A DNA stretch of 37,445 nt from Dysgonamonadaceae bacterium. Its GTDB lineage: Bacteria; Bacteroidota; Bacteroidia; Bacteroidales; Azobacteroidaceae. Shown piece by piece: positions 17,530 through 24,480 of the stretch; position 1 is the stretch's first letter; every line of letters starts with the position of its first letter. Position numbers and translations under genes: made by a program. The notes beneath the pieces were generated by a model. The model was not told the DNA's origin. It was given only the letters and a program-made list of their open reading frames with translations, and ran no database searches. Location of the stretch: contig JAIRVZ010000089.1 in NCBI GenBank assembly GCA_031253625.1, forward strand, positions 1 through 37,445, in the 5' to 3' direction.

Positions 17530-19311
17530 ATGAAATTTGAAACTCTATTTTTTGCAAAGGGATTGCTTTGTCTATTTATTTGCATTATTCACACAACTGT
17601 TATTTACGGACAAAACAGTGATTTTCAACACCAAAAGGATTCGTTGCTAAAAGTAATCGCATCAACACAGGGCGAGGAAAAATTAGAGGCATATAGAATA
17701 TTAATTCGTCTGCGATTTCCGGAAGAAGAAATAAGATTACGATATATAAATGACTTTATCCGCGAAGCTCGTGAGCAACAAAACAAAAAATATGAAAGTG
17801 TCGCCTATCGGTACGAACTTGTTTATTTATGGAATAACTTAAAAAAAGACGAATTTAAGCAGAAGGCAAACAAATATATGCCTTTCATTAAGAAATATGG
17901 CTCTTCTGAACATTACTACTCAACCTATGCAACTTTGATAGGTTTTGGAAATAACAAAGAAAGGATAGAAAAAGTCAAACAAATGTATGCAGAAGCCAAA
18001 CGAGAAGAATGTTTATATGGAATAGTCCGAGCAACCTTACTAATGGCTACTTTATATTCAATGGAAAAACGTTATGAAGAAGAAGAGGAATATAGTAGGG
18101 AAACGATAAAAAATGCGTTAAAACTGATAAAAGAAGAATCCGGTCAAGTTGAATATTATCACATAGTGTCAAAAGCATACGTGGATTTGTATTTCGCATT
18201 GATTAATCAACACAAGCAGGATGAATGTTTTGCGTTGATGCCTGTTTGGAAAAAGCATACGGCTAACTTTGAAGAAACTTTTGGTTATTCTGACCCGAAT
18301 TTATTGCAATACTATAGAATCTATGCCCTCATTTATATCGACAAAGAAGAATTCGCTAAAGCTGAACTATATTGTGATTCTATGAAACCTATGGTTCCCC
18401 CTTTGTCATTAAGTTATATATATAATATCAATGCTTCTATTTGTGAAGGACGTAAAGAGTGGAATAGTGCCCTTGACTGGGTAGATAAAGAAATTGACCA
18501 TTGCACCAATCGTGGTGGAGAATTAGATTATGTAGCATATTTATTAATGAAAAAATCACGCATATTAAGCAAAATTGAACACGCAGAAAAAACTTGTTCG
18601 ACTTTTGAAAAAGCGATTCAACTTAACGATTCTCTCCGTCTGTTGGAGAACAATGCCCAATTAGACGAAATCCGCACTCAATATGAAGTAGACAAACATA
18701 TCACCGAAAAAGAACACCTCCGCAGCAATCTTTTCTTTGCCCTCGGTGGCTGCGTCTTATTGGCAATTTTACTCGGAGTGTGGATATATTACAGTCGGAA
18801 AATTACCCACAAGAACCGTACATTAGCACAGCAAATCAAAGAATCAACAGCCCAACATGAAGAGCAAATCAAGGAAATGCTTGCTAAAACCTCATTTTTA
18901 CCTTATTCTCTTAACGAAACAACCTCAGTAGCCGACAACGATTTATGTGTTGAAAGCCGCATGGATAAATTGTGTGCCGCTATCCGAGACCTCTTGTTCA
19001 AAGACAAGATTTACCGCGACTCTTCCCTTACTCAAGAACTTATGGTTGAAAAAGTGGGTACAAACATAAAATTATTTTCCGAAGCTTTTGAATACTGCTT
19101 TAAAATGCAATTCAAAGATTACATCAACTTCCTTCGTTTGAAAGATGCCGTGTATTTACTCGAACAATCCGACCTGTCGATAGAAGAAATTTCCAATAAG
19201 GCAGGTTTCGGAACAGTACGTACTTTCAGAAGACAATTTATCGCCAAATACAACATAACTCCCAAAGATTACCGGAATTCAATAAAAACTCCCGATATTC
19301 CCATCCAATAA
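17530..19311 (+). CDS. Membrane-anchored TPR sensor with C-terminal AraC-type DNA-binding domain
   Basis: A 593-residue one-protein sensor-regulator. After a signal/anchor helix (LLCLFICIIHTTVIYGQ) comes a helical TPR-like periplasmic region (~30-395). A transmembrane helix (~399-423, FFALGGCVLLAILLGVWIYY) is followed by a short coiled coil (KESTAQHEEQIKEML). The AraC/XylS double helix-turn-helix lies at ~498-585: first helix pair in LTQELMVEKVGTNIKLFSEA, second in LSIEEISNKAGFGTVRTFRR, with the family signature ending FIAKYNITPKDYR. It probably senses a ligand or surface state in the periplasm and controls nearby genes such as the GH97 gene with which it is co-transcribed. The ligand is unknown. 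The architecture parallels the SusR-like protein but with a different DNA-binding domain. Confidence 0.88.
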   Translation: MKFETLFFAKGLLCLFICIIHTTVIYGQNSDFQHQKDSLLKVIASTQGEEKLEAYRILIRLRFPEEEIRLRYINDFIREAREQQNKKYESVAYRYELVYLWNNLKKDEFKQKANKYMPFIKKYGSSEHYYSTYATLIGFGNNKERIEKVKQMYAEAKREECLYGIVRATLLMATLYSMEKRYEEEEEYSRETIKNALKLIKEESGQVEYYHIVSKAYVDLYFALINQHKQDECFALMPVWKKHTANFEETFGYSDPNLLQYYRIYALIYIDKEEFAKAELYCDSMKPMVPPLSLSYIYNINASICEGRKEWNSALDWVDKEIDHCTNRGGELDYVAYLLMKKSRILSKIEHAEKTCSTFEKAIQLNDSLRLLENNAQLDEIRTQYEVDKHITEKEHLRSNLFFALGGCVLLAILLGVWIYYSRKITHKNRTLAQQIKESTAQHEEQIKEMLAKTSFLPYSLNETTSVADNDLCVESRMDKLCAAIRDLLFKDKIYRDSSLTQELMVEKVGTNIKLFSEAFEYCFKMQFKDYINFLRLKDAVYLLEQSDLSIEEISNKAGFGTVRTFRRQFIAKYNITPKDYRNSIKTPDIPIQ

Positions 19312-19468
19312 AACTAAATACAACCGGCCGTCATTTGGCTAATGCCGAACGTTGTTTCGAACGTAGTGAGAAACCTCCTGATTACATAATTCGCTGATTT
19401 TCAATGTGATTTGAAAAAATGTCCTTTTTTTCTCCAGTTTTTGTCCCATCGTTTTTTTTCCTTCATTT

Positions 19469-19476
19469 TACTTTTG
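19469..19476 (+). promoter_or_regulatory. Candidate promoter -7 box for the fibre gene
   Basis: TACTTTTG matches TAnnTTTG. The nearest upstream TTG (19441-19443) is 25 nt away, longer than usual. No other perfect -7 box lies between it and the fibre gene at 19740; only CATATTTG at 19592-19599 comes close. Confidence 0.45.
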
Positions 19477-19550
19477 CATCGTAAATAAATTGAAAAATAA
19501 AACAACAATATTATTGAAACGACACGACTAATATTTAATAATTCATTAAT

Positions 19551-19684
19551 CTCCGGTGTTCCCTTTATCGTTATTAGGAAATTCGACAGTCCATATTTGT
19601 GAAAATACGGCAAACAGACTTTTTGTGAAAAAAGTTTTCTTTTTTATCTTTTTTATTTATGTGTGTGATAAAGGAACACTGGAG
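19551..19684. repeat. Long inverted repeat in the leader of the fibre gene
   Basis: The arm CTCCGGTGTTCCCTTTATC (19551-19569) is complementary to GATAAAGGAACACTGGAG (19667-19684) except for one mismatch and one extra C. The arms enclose 97 bp of AT-rich DNA. In RNA this would make an ~18-bp stem with a large loop, ending 55 nt before the start codon. It could instead be the borders of an invertible segment or a mobile element remnant. Confidence 0.65.
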
Positions 19685-19739
19685 TTATTTTTTAATTAGC
19701 AATTAACTACAAATACATATTAAAATATAAAAGAAGAAA

Positions 19740-22184
19740 ATGATTATGAAAGTTATTCAAAAAACAAAAGTTTTAAATGTCTTAATGGCCTTAATGGCTC
19801 TAATGCCGTTAGCTACTACACATGCACAAGTAAAAATCGGTCAAGATGCTGAACCCGTCAAAGGCACAGTATTGGAATTAAACAGTAATCCGGGAGGCTA
19901 CATCGGAGGCTTGCGACTGACTAACCTGTTTTTAGCAAATATAACCGATTTATCGCAATTTAGCGATGTCCCTGATGATTTAGTAGACCTGAAAGGTGCA
20001 ATTGTTTACAATACAAATCTGGATTTGAAAGATGGAACAGAAACAAAAGGAATAGGCGTTTTTTATTGGAACGGTGACAAATGGATAAAAGAAACCGGGG
20101 CGGCACCTGATTTTGACGCTTGGTTCACTATCGGAAACTCCGGAACAAACCCTGTCGATAATTTCCTCGGCACATTAGATAATCAGCCATTAATGTTCAG
20201 AGTAGAAGACACTCATGCCGGAATGATCAGCAACAGTGAATACGGTCCTATTTCGCTTGGCCGCAATGCTTTACCCGTAAAGTCGGGAAGTAATGTAGCT
20301 ATAGGTGGTAATACTCTTGGTGCAAACACTACAGGAAGTGCCAATGTAGCTATAGGAGCAGGAGGAGGAGAATACAGTCCTCTTGCCGCTAATGAAACAG
20401 GATCTTATAATATAGCTTTGGGTAGAGGCTCTCTTAAAGCAAACAAGAATGGGTCTAATAATATAGGTATAGGTTCTTGGGTTCTTGAGGCTAACATCTC
20501 AGGAGAGTATAATATAGCTATAGGTAGCAGTACTCTTTATAGTGATGAAACAGGTAGTGAGAATATAGCTATGGGTTTTTATGCTCTTAATCAAGCTAAA
20601 AAAAGTAAAAATAATATTGCTATAGGTCGAAGTGCTCATTATAACAATGATGGAGGCGAACAAAATGTCGCGATAGGTATGGCTACTCTTATGGGAAACA
20701 CGACAGGAAAAGAAAACATAGCGATAGGCTACTTGACTCTTCAAGATAATAAAAAAGGTAGCGAAAATGTAGCTGTAGGTAAAGAGGCTCTTTGGGGCAA
20801 CGACGATGGAAATAGAAATACAGCGTTAGGTACCCGGGCTCTTCGTGCAACGTATGGAGGTGAGGGTAACGTAGCCTTAGGTTATGAGGCTCTTTATAAC
20901 AAAGCTGTTTATTCAGACGTAAGTAAATATAATGTAGGTATAGGCTATCAGACCGCTAACTATAAAGGTGGAACCGGAAATGTGGCAATGGGCTATCAAA
21001 CTATGCGTAATGGTAAAGGGGATAAGAATGTGGCTATAGGCTATCTTGCCATGCCTAATCTTGTAGAAGGAAATAGAAATATAGCAATAGGAGATGAAGC
21101 TGCATTAACCCTGCAAAAAGGAGATAATAATATTCTAATTGGCAATAACGCCGGTGTATTCAAATACGATGGAACAGACAACAACCTAATTTCCATAGGC
21201 AACTTGATATTTGGGCAAAATGCAACAGGCCTTGCCACCGATGGTGTTTATGAAGGAAACGTGGGTATCGGCACAGCTGATCCACAAGAAAAATTACACG
21301 TTGCCACAGGAAATTTATATGTTTCAAGAAAGTATCCATTTATACCCGAAGAAAATGCTACCGGGAACGGAATATTTGAAGCACATGTAGGTATAGGTAA
21401 CAGATTTAGAGACAGAAGTGGAGATGGAGCTGTATTGCCAAAAGATGCGTTACACATTAATAACACACAAGATGACCTAAATCCCGATGGTTGGGGTTCA
21501 AGAATTCTTCTTCAGAGTGCTTTTAAAGCCGGGCCTCTTCCCTGGAATATACCGAATCCGCACGGTTCAGGAGATTCTCCAAATTCAATTAATTTTGTAT
21601 TAACAAATGGTAACGATAATAAGTTAGAGAATCAAAATATTGGCACTATTCTTTTTTATGCCGTAAAACCGGATGGAAGCGATGGCTTATATCAAGGAGC
21701 GAGAATAGATGCAATTCAAAGAAAAGATGAAAATTATCATACCGAACTTCGTATTTTCGGAGATAGTTTGCGCTTTGTTGCCAATCGAATTATTAATGCC
21801 AATCAACGCATTCAAGCTCCCGGATTTGATATAAGTTCGGATGCTCGCTTAAAAACAAACATCTCTCCTGTAAAATACGGTTTATCGGAAGTAATGAAAT
21901 TAAAACCGGTCAATTACGAAATGAAAGATAAATTAGGAGTTGAACGTGTTGGTTTTATTGCTCAAGAAGTGAAAGAAGTTATACCTGAGTTGGTAATTGG
22001 AATCGAGGGCGACCTCGAAAAAGGTGAAACATTATCTATCGCTTACTCCGAATTTGCACCTGTATTAGCAAAAGCCATTCAAGAACAACAAACGCAAATC
22101 AATGCCCAACAAGCACAAATTGAGTTGTTACTAAAAATCAACGAACAGTTAGAGGCTCGCCTGAAAGCATTAGAAACGAAATAA
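19740..22184 (+). CDS. Surface fibre protein: 17-residue head repeats plus S74 self-cleaving chaperone domain
   Basis: An 814-residue exported protein (signal ending TTHAQ). An N-terminal globular part (~30-180, GVFYWNGDKWIKET) is typical of Bacteroidota fibre-like proteins. Residues ~185-490 hold about 17 copies of a repeat opening N-(V/I)-A-(I/L)-G, mostly 17 residues long (for example NIAIGSSTLYSDETGSE), like the left-handed beta-roll of trimeric adhesin heads. After a spacer domain comes a C-terminal peptidase S74/chaperone-of-endosialidase domain (~695-790): SDARLKTNI, VGFIAQEV, YSEFAPVLAKAIQEQ. It ends in a coiled coil. The S74 dyad (S700 and K705, Ser+5=Lys) is intact, so trimerisation and autocleavage before S700 are predicted. 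No T9SS domain is present and its route across the outer membrane is unclear. It has a long structured leader. Confidence 0.88.
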   Translation: MIMKVIQKTKVLNVLMALMALMPLATTHAQVKIGQDAEPVKGTVLELNSNPGGYIGGLRLTNLFLANITDLSQFSDVPDDLVDLKGAIVYNTNLDLKDGTETKGIGVFYWNGDKWIKETGAAPDFDAWFTIGNSGTNPVDNFLGTLDNQPLMFRVEDTHAGMISNSEYGPISLGRNALPVKSGSNVAIGGNTLGANTTGSANVAIGAGGGEYSPLAANETGSYNIALGRGSLKANKNGSNNIGIGSWVLEANISGEYNIAIGSSTLYSDETGSENIAMGFYALNQAKKSKNNIAIGRSAHYNNDGGEQNVAIGMATLMGNTTGKENIAIGYLTLQDNKKGSENVAVGKEALWGNDDGNRNTALGTRALRATYGGEGNVALGYEALYNKAVYSDVSKYNVGIGYQTANYKGGTGNVAMGYQTMRNGKGDKNVAIGYLAMPNLVEGNRNIAIGDEAALTLQKGDNNILIGNNAGVFKYDGTDNNLISIGNLIFGQNATGLATDGVYEGNVGIGTADPQEKLHVATGNLYVSRKYPFIPEENATGNGIFEAHVGIGNRFRDRSGDGAVLPKDALHINNTQDDLNPDGWGSRILLQSAFKAGPLPWNIPNPHGSGDSPNSINFVLTNGNDNKLENQNIGTILFYAVKPDGSDGLYQGARIDAIQRKDENYHTELRIFGDSLRFVANRIINANQRIQAPGFDISSDARLKTNISPVKYGLSEVMKLKPVNYEMKDKLGVERVGFIAQEVKEVIPELVIGIEGDLEKGETLSIAYSEFAPVLAKAIQEQQTQINAQQAQIELLLKINEQLEARLKALETK
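20292..21203 (+). repeat. Tandem 51-bp (17-residue) coding repeats
   Basis: About 17 degenerate units, each opening with codons for N-V/I-A-I/L-G. Most are 51 bp; a few carry insertions (22-, 21- and 19-residue units) or deletions (16 residues). DNA is diverged between units, so this is an old array kept at protein level rather than a recent expansion. Confidence 0.85.
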
Positions 22185-22209
22185 TTTTGATTTAAGTTTA
22201 ATGTTTCGC

Positions 22210-22247
22210 AAAGAAGGCTGCCTGAAAAAGTTTGGGTAGCCTTCTTT
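22210..22247. terminator. Bidirectional terminator between convergent genes
   Basis: AAAGAAGGCTGCC (22210-22222) pairs with GGTAGCCTTCTTT (22235-22247) with one G-U pair and a 12-nt loop. It lies between the fibre gene stop and the radical SAM gene stop and can serve both. Confidence 0.8.
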
Positions 22248-22258
22248 AGCTTGGTTTC

Positions 22259-23521
22259 TCAGCTTTCAAAATCAATCTTCAGTTGCTTCTCATCGTCTTT
22301 TTTCTTCTTTGGTGCCTCGGTCAATATTTTACGGATATATTCGGGATATGCCTCCTGAACAGTGAAAGTAGGCAGTTCGTTGCAAGTGATAAAATATTGC
22401 GCACGTTTCATTACTACTCCCATTTTCTTCAGGTTTTCGGAAGTCAGCCGGCCATATTTGCGCGAAGTAACAATCAAATTGGCTGATTTTACACCAATAC
22501 CGGGAACGCGCAGAATCATTTCATAATCGGCAGTATTCACATTCACCGGAAAATAATGCGGATTGCGTAATGCCCACGACAGTTTCGGATCAATTTCCAA
22601 ATCCAAATTCGGGTGCTTTTCGTTGACGATTTCATCGACTTTAAATTGATAAAAACGCATCAACCAGTCGGCCTGATATAAGCGAGTTTCCCGAACCAAA
22701 GGCGGTGTGTTCAATGCCGGCAAACGAGTATCGTAATCGTTGATATGAATATATCCCGAATAATAAACTCGTTTCATGGCAGGACGTTGATATAGAGCCG
22801 ATGCCAAGTGCAGGATTTGCTTGTCGTCGTCGGGAGTAGCACCAATAACCATTTGCGTACTTTGTCCTGCCGGAGCGAATCGGGGGGCGCGACGATATTT
22901 TTTGCGTTCTTCCTTGCTTTCCAAAAATCCTTGCTGGATGTAGTGCATAGGACGAAAAACGCTCTGATAATCTTTTTCCGGTGCAATTATTTTCAAACTT
23001 TCTTCCGAAGGCATTTCGATGTTCACACTCAAACGGTCGGCATATAATCCGGCCTCGGCAACCAATTCGCGACTTGCTCCCGGAATGCTTTTCAAATGAA
23101 TATATCCATTGTAACGATGAATCAATCGCAAATCTTTAGCTACCCGAACCAAGCGTTCCATCGTATAATCGGGATTACGAACTACTCCCGAACTCAAAAA
23201 CAAGCCTTCGATATAATTTCTCCGGTAAAATTCAATTGTTAGTTCTACGATTTCCGAAACGCTGAATGTGGCTCGAGGAACGTCATTCGTTCTGCGGTTC
23301 ATGCAATAGGCGCAATCGTATATGCAATGGTTTGTAAGCATGATTTTAAGCAACGAAACACAACGTCCGTCTTCCGTAAAACTATGACAAATTCCCCAAC
23401 CGGAAGTAGAGCCCAAACTTTTGGTCGGATTCTTTCGGGTAGTACCACTTGATGCGCACGAAACATCGTATTTCGCTGCTTCTGCGAGTGTTTTTAACTT
23501 ATCGAATATTTGAGGATTCAT
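22259..23521 (-). CDS. Putative DNA modification/repair radical SAM protein
   Basis: A ~420-residue radical SAM enzyme. The 4Fe-4S motif C-x3-C-x2-C is visible as HCIYDCAYC (C71, C75, C78 counted from the upstream Met at 23536). The C-terminal third has a helix-hairpin-helix (VNVNTADYEMILRVPGIGVKSANLIV), a DNA-binding element. This combination marks the family described as 'putative DNA modification/repair radical SAM protein' (TIGR03916), often encoded next to a partner with a uracil-glycosylase-like domain. No partner is next to it here. The upstream Met at 23536 lies inside the predicted -7 box, so the Met at 23521 (MNPQIFDKLKTLA) is used. The basic tail (APKKKKDDEKQ) is unusual but consistent with nucleic-acid contact. 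The reaction is not known to me. Confidence 0.9.
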   Translation of the reverse strand: MNPQIFDKLKTLAEAAKYDVSCASSGTTRKNPTKSLGSTSGWGICHSFTEDGRCVSLLKIMLTNHCIYDCAYCMNRRTNDVPRATFSVSEIVELTIEFYRRNYIEGLFLSSGVVRNPDYTMERLVRVAKDLRLIHRYNGYIHLKSIPGASRELVAEAGLYADRLSVNIEMPSEESLKIIAPEKDYQSVFRPMHYIQQGFLESKEERKKYRRAPRFAPAGQSTQMVIGATPDDDKQILHLASALYQRPAMKRVYYSGYIHINDYDTRLPALNTPPLVRETRLYQADWLMRFYQFKVDEIVNEKHPNLDLEIDPKLSWALRNPHYFPVNVNTADYEMILRVPGIGVKSANLIVTSRKYGRLTSENLKKMGVVMKRAQYFITCNELPTFTVQEAYPEYIRKILTEAPKKKKDDEKQLKIDFES

Positions 23522-23533
23522 GATTTGATAGAA

Positions 23534-23541
23534 CAAAGTTA
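23534..23541 (-). promoter_or_regulatory. Promoter -7 box of the radical SAM gene
   Basis: Minus strand reads TAACTTTG. It overlaps the first possible start codon (23536), which therefore cannot be transcribed from this promoter; this decides for the start at 23521. No clear -33 TTTG. Confidence 0.5.
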
Positions 23542-23625
23542 CACAACGTGCATAATTTTACAGCATTAAATATCGTGAATTCACATTTTTTGTTGAAAAA
23601 TAGTGAAATATATCATTTATTCTTT

Positions 23626-23633
23626 TACCTTTG
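23626..23633 (+). promoter_or_regulatory. Promoter -7 box of the RRM gene
   Basis: TACCTTTG matches TAnnTTTG and would give a very AT-rich leader of about 127 nt before the RRM gene. Long leaders are common for RNA-binding protein genes that control their own mRNA. The -33 element is not clear. Confidence 0.5.
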
Positions 23634-23767
23634 CACCGAACATTTGAGTAATTTTTCAGATTTGGTTCTTTTTTCGGGTTTATTATTCGTTTTAATACTT
23701 AGTTCTGCATTAATACCCCTCAACAGTTCAAGTTTATTTTTTTATTTACTATTTTATTTTTTATTAA

Positions 23768-24088
23768 ATGAACATTTTTATTGCAGGCTTGAGTTTTAAA
23801 GTGAACGATGCTGATTTAGCAGGCCTATTTGAAGAGTATGGAGCAATTTCTTCTGCTAAAGTTGTGGTTGACCGTCAAACCGGAAGATCTAAAGGTTATG
23901 GATTTGTTGAAATGGAAGACGACGATGCAGCTGCAAAAGCTATTTCGGAGTTGAATGAAGCTGAATTCGATGGAAGAAAAATTTCCGTATCGGAAGCTAA
24001 ACCGAGAGAAGAAAGACCAAGACGCTCTTTTGACAACAACAGAGGCGGTGGCAACAGAGGCGGTGGATTTAATCGCAACAGATATTAA
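23768..24088 (+). CDS. RRM-domain RNA-binding protein with Gly/Arg tail
   Basis: A 106-residue cytoplasmic RNA-binding protein. A single RNA recognition motif fills residues 1-78, with RNP2 as IFIAGLSF and RNP1 as KGYGFVEM, including the aromatic residues that stack on RNA bases. The tail (~80-106) is rich in Arg and Gly (RGGGNRGGGFNRNRY), as in eukaryotic and cyanobacterial glycine-rich RNA-binding proteins. Such proteins are common in Bacteroidota, which often lack Hfq, and act as global post-transcriptional regulators. It is a single-gene unit with a long leader and a strong terminator. A separate 83-codon frame overlapping its start is not considered real. Confidence 0.94.
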   Translation: MNIFIAGLSFKVNDADLAGLFEEYGAISSAKVVVDRQTGRSKGYGFVEMEDDDAAAKAISELNEAEFDGRKISVSEAKPREERPRRSFDNNRGGGNRGGGFNRNRY

Positions 24089-24108
24089 TCATTGAAAAAT
24101 GAGAGAAA

Positions 24109-24143
24109 AAAAAAGAGGTTACTTTTTAAGTAACCTCTTTTTT
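24109..24143. terminator. Strong bidirectional terminator
   Basis: A perfect 16-bp stem: AAAAAAGAGGTTACTT (24109-24124) and AAGTAACCTCTTTTTT (24128-24143) with a 3-nt loop. A and T tracts on both sides allow it to end both the RRM gene and the convergent small-protein gene. Confidence 0.92.
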
Positions 24144-24147
24144 GTCA

Positions 24148-24468
24148 TTATTGCCTAATAAAACGGCTTGTGCGTTTTGCGCCACGAATGATGATTAAAT
24201 AAACCAACAAAAGAGGTATAATTATCCACAAACCATCACTGACCGGAACCATTTTCAGAGGGTCATCATCACCTAAATCCAACCAACCATCATCGCCTGA
24301 ATTTTGAGGACCTCCGTATGGAGAATCAACGGTAGAAAACGGCTCACGAGTACTTTCATAACTTTGAAAAGAGGCGTTGGACGGAGTAACAGGCTTATCA
24401 ATGACATAGGCATGAAGCGAAAAGGTCGCTGCCAACATCAATATTATGCTTAAATATAACGTTTTCAT
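24148..24468 (-). CDS. Small exported protein with C-terminal membrane anchor
   Basis: A 106-residue protein of unknown function. It has a signal peptide (ending SLHAY), a ~55-residue polar, Ser/Pro/Asp-rich middle (DSPYGGPQNSGDDGWLDLGDDD) without Cys, and a C-terminal hydrophobic helix (~81-94) preceded by VPVSDGLW and followed by basic residues (RGAKRTSRFIR). The order 'P-x-x-D-G-L, hydrophobic helix, basic tail' is like a stop-transfer or sorting tail; similar short proteins occur next to T9SS cargo genes in Bacteroidales, from memory. It starts 12 nt after the giant T9SS protein and is surely co-transcribed with it. No enzymatic motif is seen. Confidence 0.8.
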   Translation of the reverse strand: MKTLYLSIILMLAATFSLHAYVIDKPVTPSNASFQSYESTREPFSTVDSPYGGPQNSGDDGWLDLGDDDPLKMVPVSDGLWIIIPLLLVYLIIIRGAKRTSRFIRQ

Positions 24469-24480
24469 CGGCTCTTGTTT

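Larger units (their letters stand above)
19312..19739 (+). other. 428-bp non-coding region and long leader
   Basis: No credible gene is seen. It holds, in order, a possible decayed dispersed repeat (19328-19376), a -7 promoter box (19469-19476), a long inverted repeat (19551-19684) and a small 7-bp AAAAAAG/CTTTTTT hairpin inside the latter. A transcript from the promoter box would have a leader of about 257 nt before the S74 fibre gene. Confidence 0.7.

Noticed and set aside
19328..19376. Possible decayed dispersed repeat (GTCATTTGG... CGAACGTAGTGAG)
   Set aside because: It resembles one arm of common palindromic repeats, but no matching second arm is present, so it is not listed as an element.
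20292..21203. CRISPR-like periodic repeats
   Set aside because: The periodicity is in frame, protein-level and diverged at DNA level; there are no identical repeats with unique spacers and no cas genes.
23548..23799. 83-codon plus-strand frame overlapping the RRM gene start
   Set aside because: It is AT-rich leader sequence, contains the -7 box of the RRM gene, and overlaps the clear RRM start in another frame.
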